Assembly: GCA_024220525.1 (NCBI GenBank)
Contig: JAMYWO010000097.1
Coordinates: forward strand, 122,694-145,544
Direction of reading: 5' to 3'
DNA: 22,851 nt
Source of the DNA: Cochliopodium minus
Taxonomy: Eukaryota > Discosea > Himatismenida > Cochliopodiidae
The translations under genes were made by a program, and so were the position numbers. Positions 1-10,600 of the stretch are shown in pieces; the stretch's first letter is position 1; every line of letters begins with the position of its first letter. The notes under the pieces are model-generated. The model saw only the letters and a list, made by a program, of their open reading frames with translations. It did no database searches and was not told the origin of the DNA.

Positions 1-192
1 AATAATTGATGATTTTTCATCCACAATTTCCCTGATTTTTTGCAGTTGTTCCATGCTAAGATTTTTGTCTTTCATTATTTCTTCTAACTTATTACTCTCA
101 GTAGAAAAATGTTTGATGTTTGTTGCATGAAATTTTGGTTGATACTTGTATGGATTGGTTGAGCAACTGGGTATATTAAATGATTTTGTGAA
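1..192 (-). other. Open frame running off the left edge, unidentified
   Basis: On the minus strand there is a 64-codon open frame from just after a TAA at 193-195 down to base 1. Its distal half is hydrophilic and helix-prone (for example KNLSMEQLQKIREIVDE), the kind of sequence found in a coding exon. A CAG on the minus strand near 163-165, preceded by a T/A-rich stretch, could be a splice acceptor. It may be an exon of a gene to the left, or the 3' part of the LINE-like element that lies upstream on the same strand. I recognise no family. Confidence 0.3.
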
Positions 193-589
193 TTATTATT
201 TTTTTTTTGGTTGAAATTATTCATACATTTTGATTTGTTTGTGGAACAGAATTTGATCAATCTTCGCTTTTAATAATTTATTGTTAAAGGTGTTATTTTT
301 TGATATTTTGTGAATATTTTTCATTTTTTTTTATTTGAATCCTCAGAAAGAATATAGTAAGAAATTTTCTTTGAATGTTGATCTCTTACTTATACCCCAT
401 TAATTATAGAAAAAAATAATCAAAAAATGATTTCCAAAAGAAGCAACTGTAAATATATACAAATTTGATAATCAATTCCAATAATATTTATACATCAGAT
501 TGGATGATATCATATCTCTGTATTAAGGTTGATGAACCCATTTTATTTGTTAATTAAATGTCGATTATGTTATCAGTTTCTTACTAAAT

Positions 590-1757
590 TGATTTTTGAG
601 CTGAAAAGAAACCATCTTTCTAATTTTTCCAATTTTTTAATTTGTTTTCGATCTAATTCTGTGAAAGTTCTATGAAAGTATAGAACGCCTTGCACATATG
701 ATTTGAAACAGTCTATTTTACTCAAAAAGTTGTAAATCTAGTTTTTTGGTGAGGTCTTTAACGAATCTGGAAAATAATTTTTCAAAGATATTTATTCTTG
801 TCAAAGTACACTCCAAGATAACGCACGGGATTGGTTGATAAGTTAAATTCATCAAAATTTTTCCCCTCAGAGTTGATGATAATTAAATCTGATTTTGGAG
901 AAGAAATTTTAAAGTTTGAACCTTTTGAGAAGAGATCCAGGGTCTCTTTGAAAGCAATGTATTCATTTTTAAATGTAAAAAGGTGAGTACGCGTAATGCA
1001 AAGATTTGATTTAAATACTGTTGTCTATTTTCACTCCTTTGATCAAATTGTTTTTGTTCAACAGTTTGACAAAGACATCCATTATTAGCACAAACAGAGA
1101 TGGACTAAAAACCTCACTTTGAGGAACTCGGCATGTTGTTGTGTAAGAATCACTGATTTCACCTTGAAAACATATCTTGATGTTTAGCTTTAAGAAAGCA
1201 CCAATTAAGTTAATAAATCAAGTTAAAAAACCCCATTCTTCGCAAAGCTTCAATCAAGAAATCATAGTCAATGTTATCAAAAGCCTTTTCAAAATCTAGA
1301 AAAAGAAAAAGTATATCTCTTCTTGCTCTTTACTCTTTTTTTCCAAGAATTGTTTGAAAAGGTGTTGGAGGATTAAGATATATTCTTTCATATTTCTTCC
1401 TATGTGACATGTTTGTGTTGAAGAGATGATTGGGAAAGATGCAAACATTTTATTAATTCTTTGTGTCATGGCTGTAGTACAAAGTTTCCTGTCTATTTCT
1501 AATAGTGTAATTCCTCTGGTGTTATCAATACACGATGGATCTTTGTCTCCCTTGGGAAGCATACATACAAGACCAGTGAACATTTCTTCAGGAGCAAATC
1601 CATTATCAAGTATTTTATTTCCTATCGTAACAAGGTTTTTGATTGGTGATCTAAACTTCTTAAGGAATTGAGAAGGAACTCCAGGTGAACCAGGTGAAAT
1701 ATCTTTGACGAAAAAAGAGTTGCCTCCTGACCCTTGGTTGTTCGAATCCTGAAACAT
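590..1757 (-). pseudogene. Decayed non-LTR (LINE-type) reverse transcriptase
   Basis: Read right to left, the minus strand shows reverse transcriptase blocks in the correct order but in several frames. A finger-like segment contains DNTRGITLLEIDRK and QTCHIGRNMKEYI. Block A contains FLDFEKAFDNIDYDFLIEAL (about 1240-1300). A block B/C remnant contains RVPQSEVFSPSLFVLIMD. The catalytic block should read YADD but reads YAYS (about 984-995). Block D contains SSPKSDLIIINSEGKNF and block E contains PVRYLGVYF. A thumb-like stretch follows (KSYVQGVLYFHRTFTELDR) and ends with KLEKLERWFLFS near 595. At least four frame changes or stops separate the blocks. The block order and the DNTRGI and FLDFEKAFD motifs indicate a non-LTR retroelement rather than an LTR or group II element. 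No endonuclease domain or target-site duplication could be seen. The element is dead. Confidence 0.8.
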
Positions 1758-2462
1758 TGATAATCCTCAACACTTATGTTACCCACCAACGGGCGGTTTT
1801 AAATTACCAACATATCTTTATTCCCGTGAAACCTTTAAAAAAAATTAATAATATGATTTCAAGCTCATCAGTTGCCATTTTCTCATTAATTTATTCCAGT
1901 ATATTTTTCTTAAAAAAAAACTTTTTCTATCCAATTTTTCTTCATCTGATCTTCATTCAGATGGGATATTGTATGGATTTGGATACAATTTGAGAGGTTC
2001 GCTTGGAATATAAACAGATGGAAATGTATATGTACCAACAATATGTAGGAAAGATGATGAAATCAAAATATGTAGAACTAACCTTTCGATTATTTCTATC
2101 GACACTCGCTCTCAACAGTCGAGCCATTTAAACAGTATTAAACGGGTCGGCCCAGAACTTTATCTTCCTTCCATATATTTGAAGTTTCTTGCCCCACAAA
2201 AGTGAGACTAACCACTTAAACCATAGGGGTTCTTTGTACTATTTTTTATTATTTTTTTGGAGAAAAAATAGAAAAAACTGAAATATTTTTATATAATATT
2301 TATTTTTTATTTTTTATTTTTTATTTTTTATTTTTTATTTTTTATTTTTTATTTTTTATTTTTTATTTTATTTTTTATTTTATTTTTTATTTTATTTTTT
2401 TAATTTTTTTTATCAACATTTATTTTAATTTTAATTTTTAGTTTTTGTTTTCCTCATTTTAC
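1758..2462. other. Stretch without a recognisable gene
   Basis: About 700 bp lie between the retroelement remnant and the TPR-like exons. Most is A/T-rich and resembles an intron or spacer. One less AT-rich island (about 2095-2240) has a short minus-strand open stretch ending FWADPFNTV and then a stop. Another in-frame ATG follows that stop and leads to a GT donor-like site. Either could be a small exon, but no family is recognisable. A heptamer array lies inside this stretch at about 2290-2402. Confidence 0.5.
2290..2402. repeat. (ATTTTTT)n heptamer microsatellite
   Basis: A tandem array of the 7-mer ATTTTTT, with occasional ATTTT variants toward the right side. On the strand of the flanking CLU-TPR gene it reads AAAAAAT, so it would be an A-rich spacer or intron of that gene. 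The same heptamer, in the opposite orientation, forms the array at the right end of the window. Confidence 0.9.
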
Positions 2463-2905
2463 CTTTATTGTGCACATCGCACGCCCTTCGTATTCCTCAA
2501 CACACATCAAAGCTTTGTCGTAGTACTCATCAGCCTTTTGAATTCCCCATTAACGGTGTACATATGAGAGAGGGCATCATAAATTCCTAATAATTAATAA
2601 AATAATAAAAAAGTCAAAAAAAAAAAGTCAAAAAAATAAAATAAAAATCGTTAATTATTTTTGCCGACAAGATCTGCTTGATCAAAGTCATCGCTTTTCT
2701 GTGATCTTTCAAAATCCCAAAGAGTACTTGCTCAGCTTCTTTTTGGTTATGATCGATTAGAGAACATATACAAAAGCTTGAATCGATACATTCTGTGGAG
2801 TCAACCCCCTGTTATTCTCCACGATTGCTATCATTCCTTCCAATAAATTGCGGATGATTCGAATTTGTATTGGTTTTTGGTACAATTTAGCAATGTTAAT
2901 GTGAA
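2463..2905 (-). pseudogene. TPR-like exons downstream of the CLU gene, frame broken
   Basis: Two exon-like islands on the minus strand (about 2669-2905 and 2463-2586) encode helical-repeat protein when read across frame shifts. The first contains HINIAKLYQK and LLEGMIAIVENN, then, in another frame, DHNQKEAEQVLFGILKDHRK. The second contains YDALSHMYTVNGEF and, in another frame, ADEYYDKALMCVEEYEGRAM. The alternation of small and aromatic residues in paired helices is typical of TPR units. Acceptors (ttaatag at the right, attattag at the middle) and a donor (gtaaaatg) flank the islands. Single-base shifts sit in G and A runs near 2812 and 2545, and the junction between the islands is out of phase. 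CLU proteins usually carry C-terminal TPRs, so these are most likely the last exons of the adjacent CLU gene, damaged either in nature or by sequencing error. Confidence 0.6.
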
Positions 2906-3165
2906 CTATTAATAAATAATTGTAGTTTTTAAATTAAAGTTAAAATAAACAAAAAGAAAATCAATAATTTGGGTTGAAAATATTTTTAGTTTTTTGAATA
3001 AATGAGATGAAAATGAAATCAATGTTAAGAAAATTCTTTTTCTTGCTATTTGCATGTGATTACTTCCCAATTCAGATATTCTTTATCCTAACTCTTGGAA
3101 TGAACTTTTCTTGATCTTCGAAAGACTGAAATTTGTCAGAGATCTGATCAATCTTTAAAGCTTGA

Positions 3166-5499
3166 CTAGAACGACATTTGTGATGTGGTGAGGCTTAAAG
3201 GGACAAGGGACGTGATCAACATGTTTTTGGAAAGATCGTAAATCTTATCTTCCAAAGTGATTTCAGTGAGATGCAAGACACGTTTGATGATTTTGGTACG
3301 ACCTTTGTTCATCAAGAAGGAAATACGGTTCAAAGTACGAGAAACAAACTTTTCTTCGTTGTAGGAGGGATCTCTGGTGAACTCAAAATACTTTGGAATG
3401 TTTTTGATCAAGTTGGAGACCCATGTGGGAGTTGTGTTGAGATTCTGAGGAATGCTGAGGAAAGGTTGCGACACTCCTTTCGTTAAAACTTTGTTAAAAT
3501 TGGTGTAAGCAGAAGAATAGTAGTGATTGAGCTCATTGCAGATAGCTTGATGGAACGGCAAATCATCAGTTGAATTCACTTCACGTAGTTTGGCTCCTAG
3601 TTCGTTTTTGATAGTTCTGCTGCACATTTCGTACAGAATGATCTGTTTGGATCTCAACGTTTTTGCATGGTTTAAAATGTATCCCAAAAATCTGCAAAAA
3701 GAAAAAAAAAGATAACAATTTTTAATTTTTTGTCAGAAAAAAAAAAAGACCTCATGTTGATACCCCTTTGGTGTACCATTTCTACAATGAAAAAAAAAAT
3801 CTTTTAGTAGGAAAAAAAAAATTTTTGAAAGTGATCATCACCTTTTAAATTTTCTTGTGTGACCAGATCCAATCTGTCATCCATTTCATTTGCAAATTTG
3901 GGAATTACAATTTTCAAAAGGTAGTTGGTCGCTTTCATGGCGGAAGTGTTGTGTTTAAGATGATCCTTCGATCCAAAGAGACTGAAAGAATCGCTACTCA
4001 ATCCATTCTCATCGACATACTCCCTCATAAACTCTGGTCTGAATAATTTATAAAGATGACATCCCTCTATTGATGGCACAGGTAAAGTTGGTGGAAATAA
4101 TCTTGCACTATCTACGCACTAAATAAAAAAGATGGAATTAAAAAATAAAGCTTTAAATTTAAAACTTTACATAAAATCTTCCATCACTTCCCAAATGACC
4201 TTCCATCTATTAAAAAATACTTTTAACGAAGGAAAATAGTATTAAAAGTATTTTTTACATCAACAGGACCTATCATCGTTTTCACTTTTCCGGAAGATAA
4301 CTCGATCACATGATGTTTGGCAAGTCGAAGTTGTTTGCCTACTTCTTCCATGATTGGCATCATCTTTTTTTGAGTTTTTATAGTTTTTCCTCCATCACTC
4401 GATCCCCAAACTAGAATGAAAAAAAAAGGAAGATGGTTTAAATGTATGAGAGGATATTAATCTTGTTTATATTTATGATGGATCAATATTGATGAACGAT
4501 AATATTCTCACCCAATGTTTTTTGCGATATTGGAAGTTTTGATACAACAATCACTTTGAATCCCTTATATTCACATATTAACATCAAAGGGAAATGAAGG
4601 CTTGAGATATTACAGCTCAATAGAGCATACATCGATTTCATTTCGTGTGAAAATGATTTGCAGGCGAAATGCTCACCACCATACAATTGGATCTGAGATT
4701 TTGATACAAATTTGAAGAAGAATTGAGATTTCATGAATTTATCTCCCCCAGCTAGACTATTTTTAAAGATTTTCAATAAAATTATTAATAAGCAAATTCA
4801 AAAAAGAAATATTTATTACCCCTATGAAGAAATTATCAATGATTATGAATATATTTGGTGAAAATGATTTAATATGATAAGAAATGTATTTGATTTTCTG
4901 AAAAAATAAAAAATTTTCACCCCAAAGTTAATTGGTGGAATCGTCTTTTCTTCAATCGGCAAATGAATCTCATTCACCAAGATTTTTACGATGGGTACGG
5001 CATGTTCCTTGAATCTCTCGAAAAGGGTTTCGATATCCCTCTTCCTGTTGATCCATAGTTCGGGAGTGGAACATGGTTTTTCCAATAGAAGTTGGAATTC
5101 TAAATAATTCAAAGTCAAATTTATGTGGTTTAATTATAAAATATTATATAATTTGAAGCAAAAGGATATTTCATCAAAATAAAATTAATGTTGTTTCTAA
5201 ATTTTTGAGTAATTAAAGAATTTACGTTCATTCCAAAAAAAATTTGAAAAAAAATCTTTCAAAGTTGGCGATTTCAATGGATTATCTTCATCACTTTCTG
5301 TATGATCTTCTATCTGCTCTACTTCTGGATTTTTTTCTATATGAGTGATATCTAAATCATCTAATACCTCCATATCTTCCATATTTTGGAGTCCATATAA
5401 ACTTGAGATATTTTTGAATGAGGTATCAAATTCAACATATTCCTCCATATCATTATTAGAGTTATTGGGAGAAGTAAGCATGCTATAACCTCCATTCAT
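3166..5499 (-). CDS. CLU-domain (clustered mitochondria / eIF3-p135-like) protein
   Basis: Exons inferred from GT-AG sites: 5226-5499, 4921-5099, 4512-4756, 4259-4410, 4171-4206, 3842-4118, 3751-3781 and 3166-3691, about 573 residues. The N-terminus is acidic. A CLU core follows: LAGGDKFMKSQFFFKF, YGGEHFACKSFSHEM, LVWGSSDGGKT, GHLGSDGRFYCVDSARLFPP, GCHLYKLFRPEF and QRGINMRFLGYI. These match the order in CLU proteins, where the last two blocks belong to the eIF3-p135-like middle region. Known CLU proteins bind mRNA and affect mitochondrial distribution and metabolism; that role is inferred here, not shown. Introns are mostly 52-126 bp, and two exons are only 31 and 36 bp. The exon 2 to exon 3 junction is one base out of phase (see findings). 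After the TAG at 3166 the next frame stays open for about 30 more codons to 3072, and TPR-like exons follow at 2463-2905, so the protein probably once continued. Confidence 0.75.
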
Positions 5500-5699
5500 T
5501 CTCTACAGATGTTATTTAATAAAGAAAAATATGCTTTTTTATTTTTTAGTCTTCTATTGAATCAAAGTGAGTATACCCTTCTTCTATAAAAGGATATTTC
5601 GTTTTATATTTTTTTTATTTAAATATTCTTTCATTATTTATGAAAAGAAAATAAAAAAAATAGTGATATTTGCTGTTAATAAAAGGAGCCCAATATAGC
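5500..5699. promoter_or_regulatory. Divergent intergenic spacer between CLU and MED15-like genes
   Basis: The start codons of the minus-strand CLU gene and the plus-strand MED15-like gene are only 200 bp apart. The spacer is A/T-rich, with T runs near 5605-5620 and A runs near 5640-5660. It must hold both promoters, or one bidirectional one. No distinct core element stands out from the AT background. Confidence 0.5.
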
Positions 5700-7472
5700 A
5701 TGAATTTTAATAACACAAATAATGGCAATAATAATAATAATAACAATCCTGGACACCCTGTAGAGAAGATAAGGCAGATGGGGCTCAAAAATATCATGGA
5801 TTTTTTTGATAAAGCAAATCCCAAATCATATTTTGAAAAAGCAAAACTAATGGAAAATGAAATATACAGGAAGGCAACTCAGAATAATCCAACAAATTTA
5901 ATGTCAGAATATTCTGAAAATTTTTATAAAACATTGGTATAATCTTTTTTTTTTTTTTGAAGATCAATGTTACTATAAATGATTTATAAAATAACTGTAA
6001 AAAAATTAATTTTTATACTCTTGATTTGTATTTATATAGAAAATTTATCTGAGAGAAACATATTATCAGAAGCTTCAGGCATGTTTGAATGATACCTCAA
6101 AAAAAGAAAAGGCCCAAGTGATAATTAATCAGATATTAGATGAAAAAAAAATCAATTATATTCAATTACATCAAGAGATAAAACAATTTTTCGAAAAACC
6201 TGAGATAAAAATGAATGAATTGATTCAAAAAATATCTGAATTAAAAAAAAATGAGAAATTACAACTAAAAAAAGATAACTTATCGAAATATATCCCACAA
6301 TATGATTTTGATGATAATCCACCCCTAAAATGTAATGATTTTTCTTACTTAACTTTAAATTTTCAAAATCACTAACTCCCAAAAAAAATATTTAAAATTC
6401 ACAATAGATTTGAAGGAGACTTCAGAATCTAATGATAGGGCCAAAAGATTGAATTTTTGGTGGTCCGATAATAACGAGAACAAAAAACAAAAACAAGAAG
6501 CTCAGAAAGGAGACATACCAAATAAAAATCAATATATATCATCTGTTGAGATTTCACGGGTCTTGACAACCAAGATGGAGACTCAACATAACAAAATTAA
6601 TCTTCAAAATTTGAATCAATTTTTCGAGCAAAATAATTCTATTTCTTGGTCTTTGGTCATACACAAAAATGAATTGGTAAAAAAGTTTTCATTTGGAAAT
6701 TTGTCAAAAAATGATAATAATCAACATATAATTTGATCAATAGTATCTAAAGTTAAATCCAAATTATATTGAGCATATAAACATAAAGCATATTTTAAAT
6801 CAAAAATCTCTTTTTAAATAAAATGCAATTCATAATATTCATCTTCCCAATAATTGATACATCAATGAGAGTTATTAAATTTTAATCACTTATTTTCGAA
6901 ACATAATAAATTAGAGAATATCAATAGAATATAAGCATAAATATGAACCAAACGGGATAAATAATTTGATAAAAGACAAAAGCACATTATCATTGAGTTT
7001 CAATCCCAAGAAATCCAATGTTCCCTATATAAATAATCAGAACACAGAAGATTTCGAACTGCCCACCTTCACCAAAATTAAAACCTTACATATACATCCC
7101 AACAATCCCAACATCATCCAAATATTGCAGAATCATCTCGATTCCCTCGATTGTATGTTCAAAATAAGATCCGAATTGAATCATTTTTCCAATCATTTTG
7201 AATTTGAATATGATATGATGCAAATTTCTTGCAAATACTCTTCTAATCTTAATTCTCACACCGATATCGAACCACTATTTCTCAATATCTCACATAATTA
7301 CCCTTCTAATCCTCCCACATATTTCTTCCAGGACTCTCTCCACGAACATTCCATCAGGAAGCGTTTCAACCAACTCATCAGCGAGCAAATTGAAAAGCTT
7401 TCTATTACATTCCTTCTCAACACTTGGGTAGAATGTGTAAATTTAGATTTAAAGAGCAACATCACCAATTGA
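5700..7472 (+). CDS. MED15-like Mediator subunit with KIX-like domain
   Basis: Four exons (5700-5936, 6040-6331, 6408-6676, 6915-7472) join in frame to about 451 residues. The start follows an A-rich leader. A poly-Asn tract at residues 9-16 precedes a KIX-like region (residues about 18-85) with VEKIRQMGLKNIMDFFDKA, then KAKLMENEIYRKA, comparable to the MEN.VF.KA segment of MED15 KIX domains. The middle is Lys/Gln/Asn-rich with a coiled-coil propensity. The last exon resembles the MED15 C-terminal module: FELPTF, a helix (PNIIQILQNHLDSLDCMFKI), HNYPSNPPTYFFQD in place of the usual YP..PP, and a final SITFLLNTWVEC. In Mediator, MED15 sits in the tail and its KIX domain binds activators. The match comes from motifs recalled rather than an alignment, so the name is probable, not certain. 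The 238-bp third intron contains an alternative exon candidate (6744-6821). Confidence 0.65.
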
Positions 7473-7673
7473 CATATTGATATTAATACCTATTTAATTA
7501 AAAACATTTTATAATATTTTTACTTCACCCTATCTAACTGTCAGTACGAGTACACGAATTTTTTTTTAATTATTCAGCAAAATTAAATCTCTTTCTTCCT
7601 ATATTTTTTATTTTGAAGGCAAAGTTTCAAAAAAAAAATTAAAATTACTCTTTGTTGAGAATATTTTTCTTAC

Positions 7674-10600
7674 ATGGAAGATGAATTGAATAAATATAAA
7701 CTACAATTGGATCAATATCGACAATCGATAGATCTTGAGGGTTTGATATTTTTTTTATTTGCTTAAAATTGACTATATTTTTATAATTTTCCCAAATATC
7801 CATTATAATGAAGTGAATAAAATCCCTGAGAAGCAAAATACAACCAAATCCAGAAGACAGGAATTGGTAAATAAAACAAAAGAATTTCATAAATTGAAAA
7901 AAGAGGAGAGAGATGAGAAATTAGGATCTTTCATCAAATTATATCAGAATGAAATCAATTTTCTTACAGAAAAATCAGATACCTACGAAAAAATATTGCA
8001 AGAATGCAATTCCAATATTGTTCATTTCAATGATATATCTGTATTTGAGAAATTATCACAAGAGAATAAAACTATGATGGAATTGATCAAAAAAAATGCT
8101 GAGGAAAAGCAGGTACAAGAACAAATGTTGGAGACAGAAAAGAAAAGCAAGCAGATTCTTACATTAAGATTAAATGATCTATCCCGAAAGAATGAAGAGC
8201 TCATGCATCAAATGGATAATATCAAAAAAGAATCAAATGTATCACATAATGATACATCTCATTTGAATGAACTGATAAAATCAAAAGAAACTTTAGAAAA
8301 TGTGTTGAATGAAGAAAAGAAAAAAACGGAAGAGTTAAATAAAGAAGCAGAAAAGTTGAGACTCAGAGTAGAAGAACTTGAGACCAAAAACAAGAATCTG
8401 TTGGAATCTCAGCAATCTATTAACAATGAGCAGTCCCAGCAGTTGAGTAGTGAGGAGAAACAGAGACTGGAAGAATTAGAGAAAGAGGTGGTTCAGTTCA
8501 AAAATAGGGAGATCATTTTTGAAAAGCAAAAAAACTTGTTCTTGGAGAAAAAGAAACAAAGTGAGACCCAGTTCAAGAATGAGATACAACAGCTCAAAGA
8601 TGAATTGCTAAAGACTGAAGACATTTTAAAAGAAGAAAGGGAAAAATTCTCTGAAATCGAAAAGTCTAACAAGAATCTTTTGGAATCTCAACATTCTTCC
8701 AACAACGAACAACAATCAGTCGAATCTCAGCTCAAATTGGATATTTCTCAATTAAAAGAGACTATAAAAAGAGAATCCGAAACTCTGAGAGAGAGAGAAC
8801 AAGAGATTGAACAACTCAAAGAAGGAAAGATTTTGCTGGAAAGGTCTCTGGAAGAAGAGAGACACAAGTTTGAACAAACTCAGGAAGAAGCGAACGATCT
8901 CAAAAACAAGGTGGGTAGTTTTGAGAAACAGAAGAGCGTGTTCATAGAAAAAAGAAAGCAGATTGAATCTCAGCTCAAGTCTGATCTCGAACAAACTAAA
9001 AATGAAGTTCAAAAATTGAATGAAGAAAAACAGGATCTTGAAAAGATTTTAGACGAAGAAAAAAATAGATTTGAAGAAAGAATGAAGGAAGAAGAATTAC
9101 TGAAACACAAAATAGAAGAACTCGAAACTTCAAACAAGGATCTTTTGGAATCTCAACATTCTTCCGACAACGAACAACAATCTGTTGAATCTCAACTCAA
9201 ATTGGATATTTCTCAATTACAAGAGACTATAAAGAGAGAATCTGAGACTTTGAAAGAAAGAGAACAAGAGATCGAACAACTCAAAGAATCAAAGTCAGAA
9301 TTAGAAAAATCTTTGGAAGAAGAGAAACAGAAATCTGAACAATTTAAAAAAGAGATAGAACAAGAGTTAAAACAGCTCAAGGAAGGAAAGTCAGAATTGG
9401 AAAAATCTTTGGAAGAAGAAAAACAAAGACAGGGAGAAAGAGAAAATGAGTTGCAACTACTAAATCAAAGTCATGTTGAAAGTGAATCTGAAGCTTTAGT
9501 TGAGTTGAAAGAAGAAATAGAAGAGTTGAATGAAGAAAATCAGCGCCTTGAAAAGATTTTGGATGAAGAAAAAAACAAATTTGAAGAAAGATTAAAAGAA
9601 GAAGAATCACTAAAACACAAAATAGAAGAGCTCGAAACTTCAAACAAGAATCTTTTGGAATCTCAACATTCTTCCAACAACGAACAACAGTCAGTTGAAT
9701 CTCAGCTCAAATTGGATATTTCTCAGTTACAAGAGACTATAAAGAGAGAATCTGAAACTTTGAAAGAGAGGGAAAGAGAGATCGAACAACTCAAAGAAAC
9801 AAAGTTGGAGTTAGAAACATTTTTGGAAGAAGAGAAACAGAAATCTGAACTCTTGAAAAAAAAAGAACAAGACCTAGAAAAATCTTTGGAAGAAGAAAAA
9901 CAAAGACAGGGAGAAAAAGAACATGAGTTGCAATTACTAAATCAAAGTCATGTGGAAAATGAATCTGAAGCTTTAGTTGAGTTGAAAGAAGAAATAGGAG
10001 AGTTGAATGAAGAAAATCAGCGCCTTGGAAAACTTTTAGATGAAGAAAAAAATAAATTTGAAGAAAGATTGAAGGAAGAAGAAGTGATGAAACGCAGAAT
10101 CGAAGAGCTCGAAACTTCAAACAAGAATCTTTTGGAATCTCAACATTCTTCCAACAACGAACAACAGTCAGTTGAATCTCAACTCAGATTGGATATTTCT
10201 CAATTACAAGAGACTATAAAGAGAGAATCTGAAACTTTGAAAGAGAAAGAACAAGAGATTGAACAACTCCAACAAGAAAAAATTTTGCTGGAAAATTTTC
10301 TGGAAGAAGAAAAACAAAGACAGGGAGAAAAAGAACATGAGTTGCAATTACTAAATCAAAGTCATGTTGAAAGTGAATCTGAAGCTTTAGTTGAGTTGAA
10401 AGAAGAAATAGGAGAGTTGAATGAACAAAATCAGCGCCTTGGAAAACTTTTGGATGAAGAAAAATATAAATTTGAAGAAAGATTGAAGGAAGAAGAAGTG
10501 ATGAAACACAGAATCGAGCAGCTCGAAACTTCAAACAAGAATCTTTTGGAATCTCAACATTCTTCCAACAACGAACAACAATCAGTTGAATCTCAGCTCA

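Noticed and set aside
1426-1671. Plus-strand 81-codon open frame starting ATG
   Set aside because: It is antisense to the reverse transcriptase finger region, whose minus-strand motifs are recognisable.
1725-1755. tRNA-like T-arm (gttcgaatcc)
   Set aside because: No acceptor stem, D-arm or anticodon arm can be placed around it, and it lies in the reverse transcriptase remnant.
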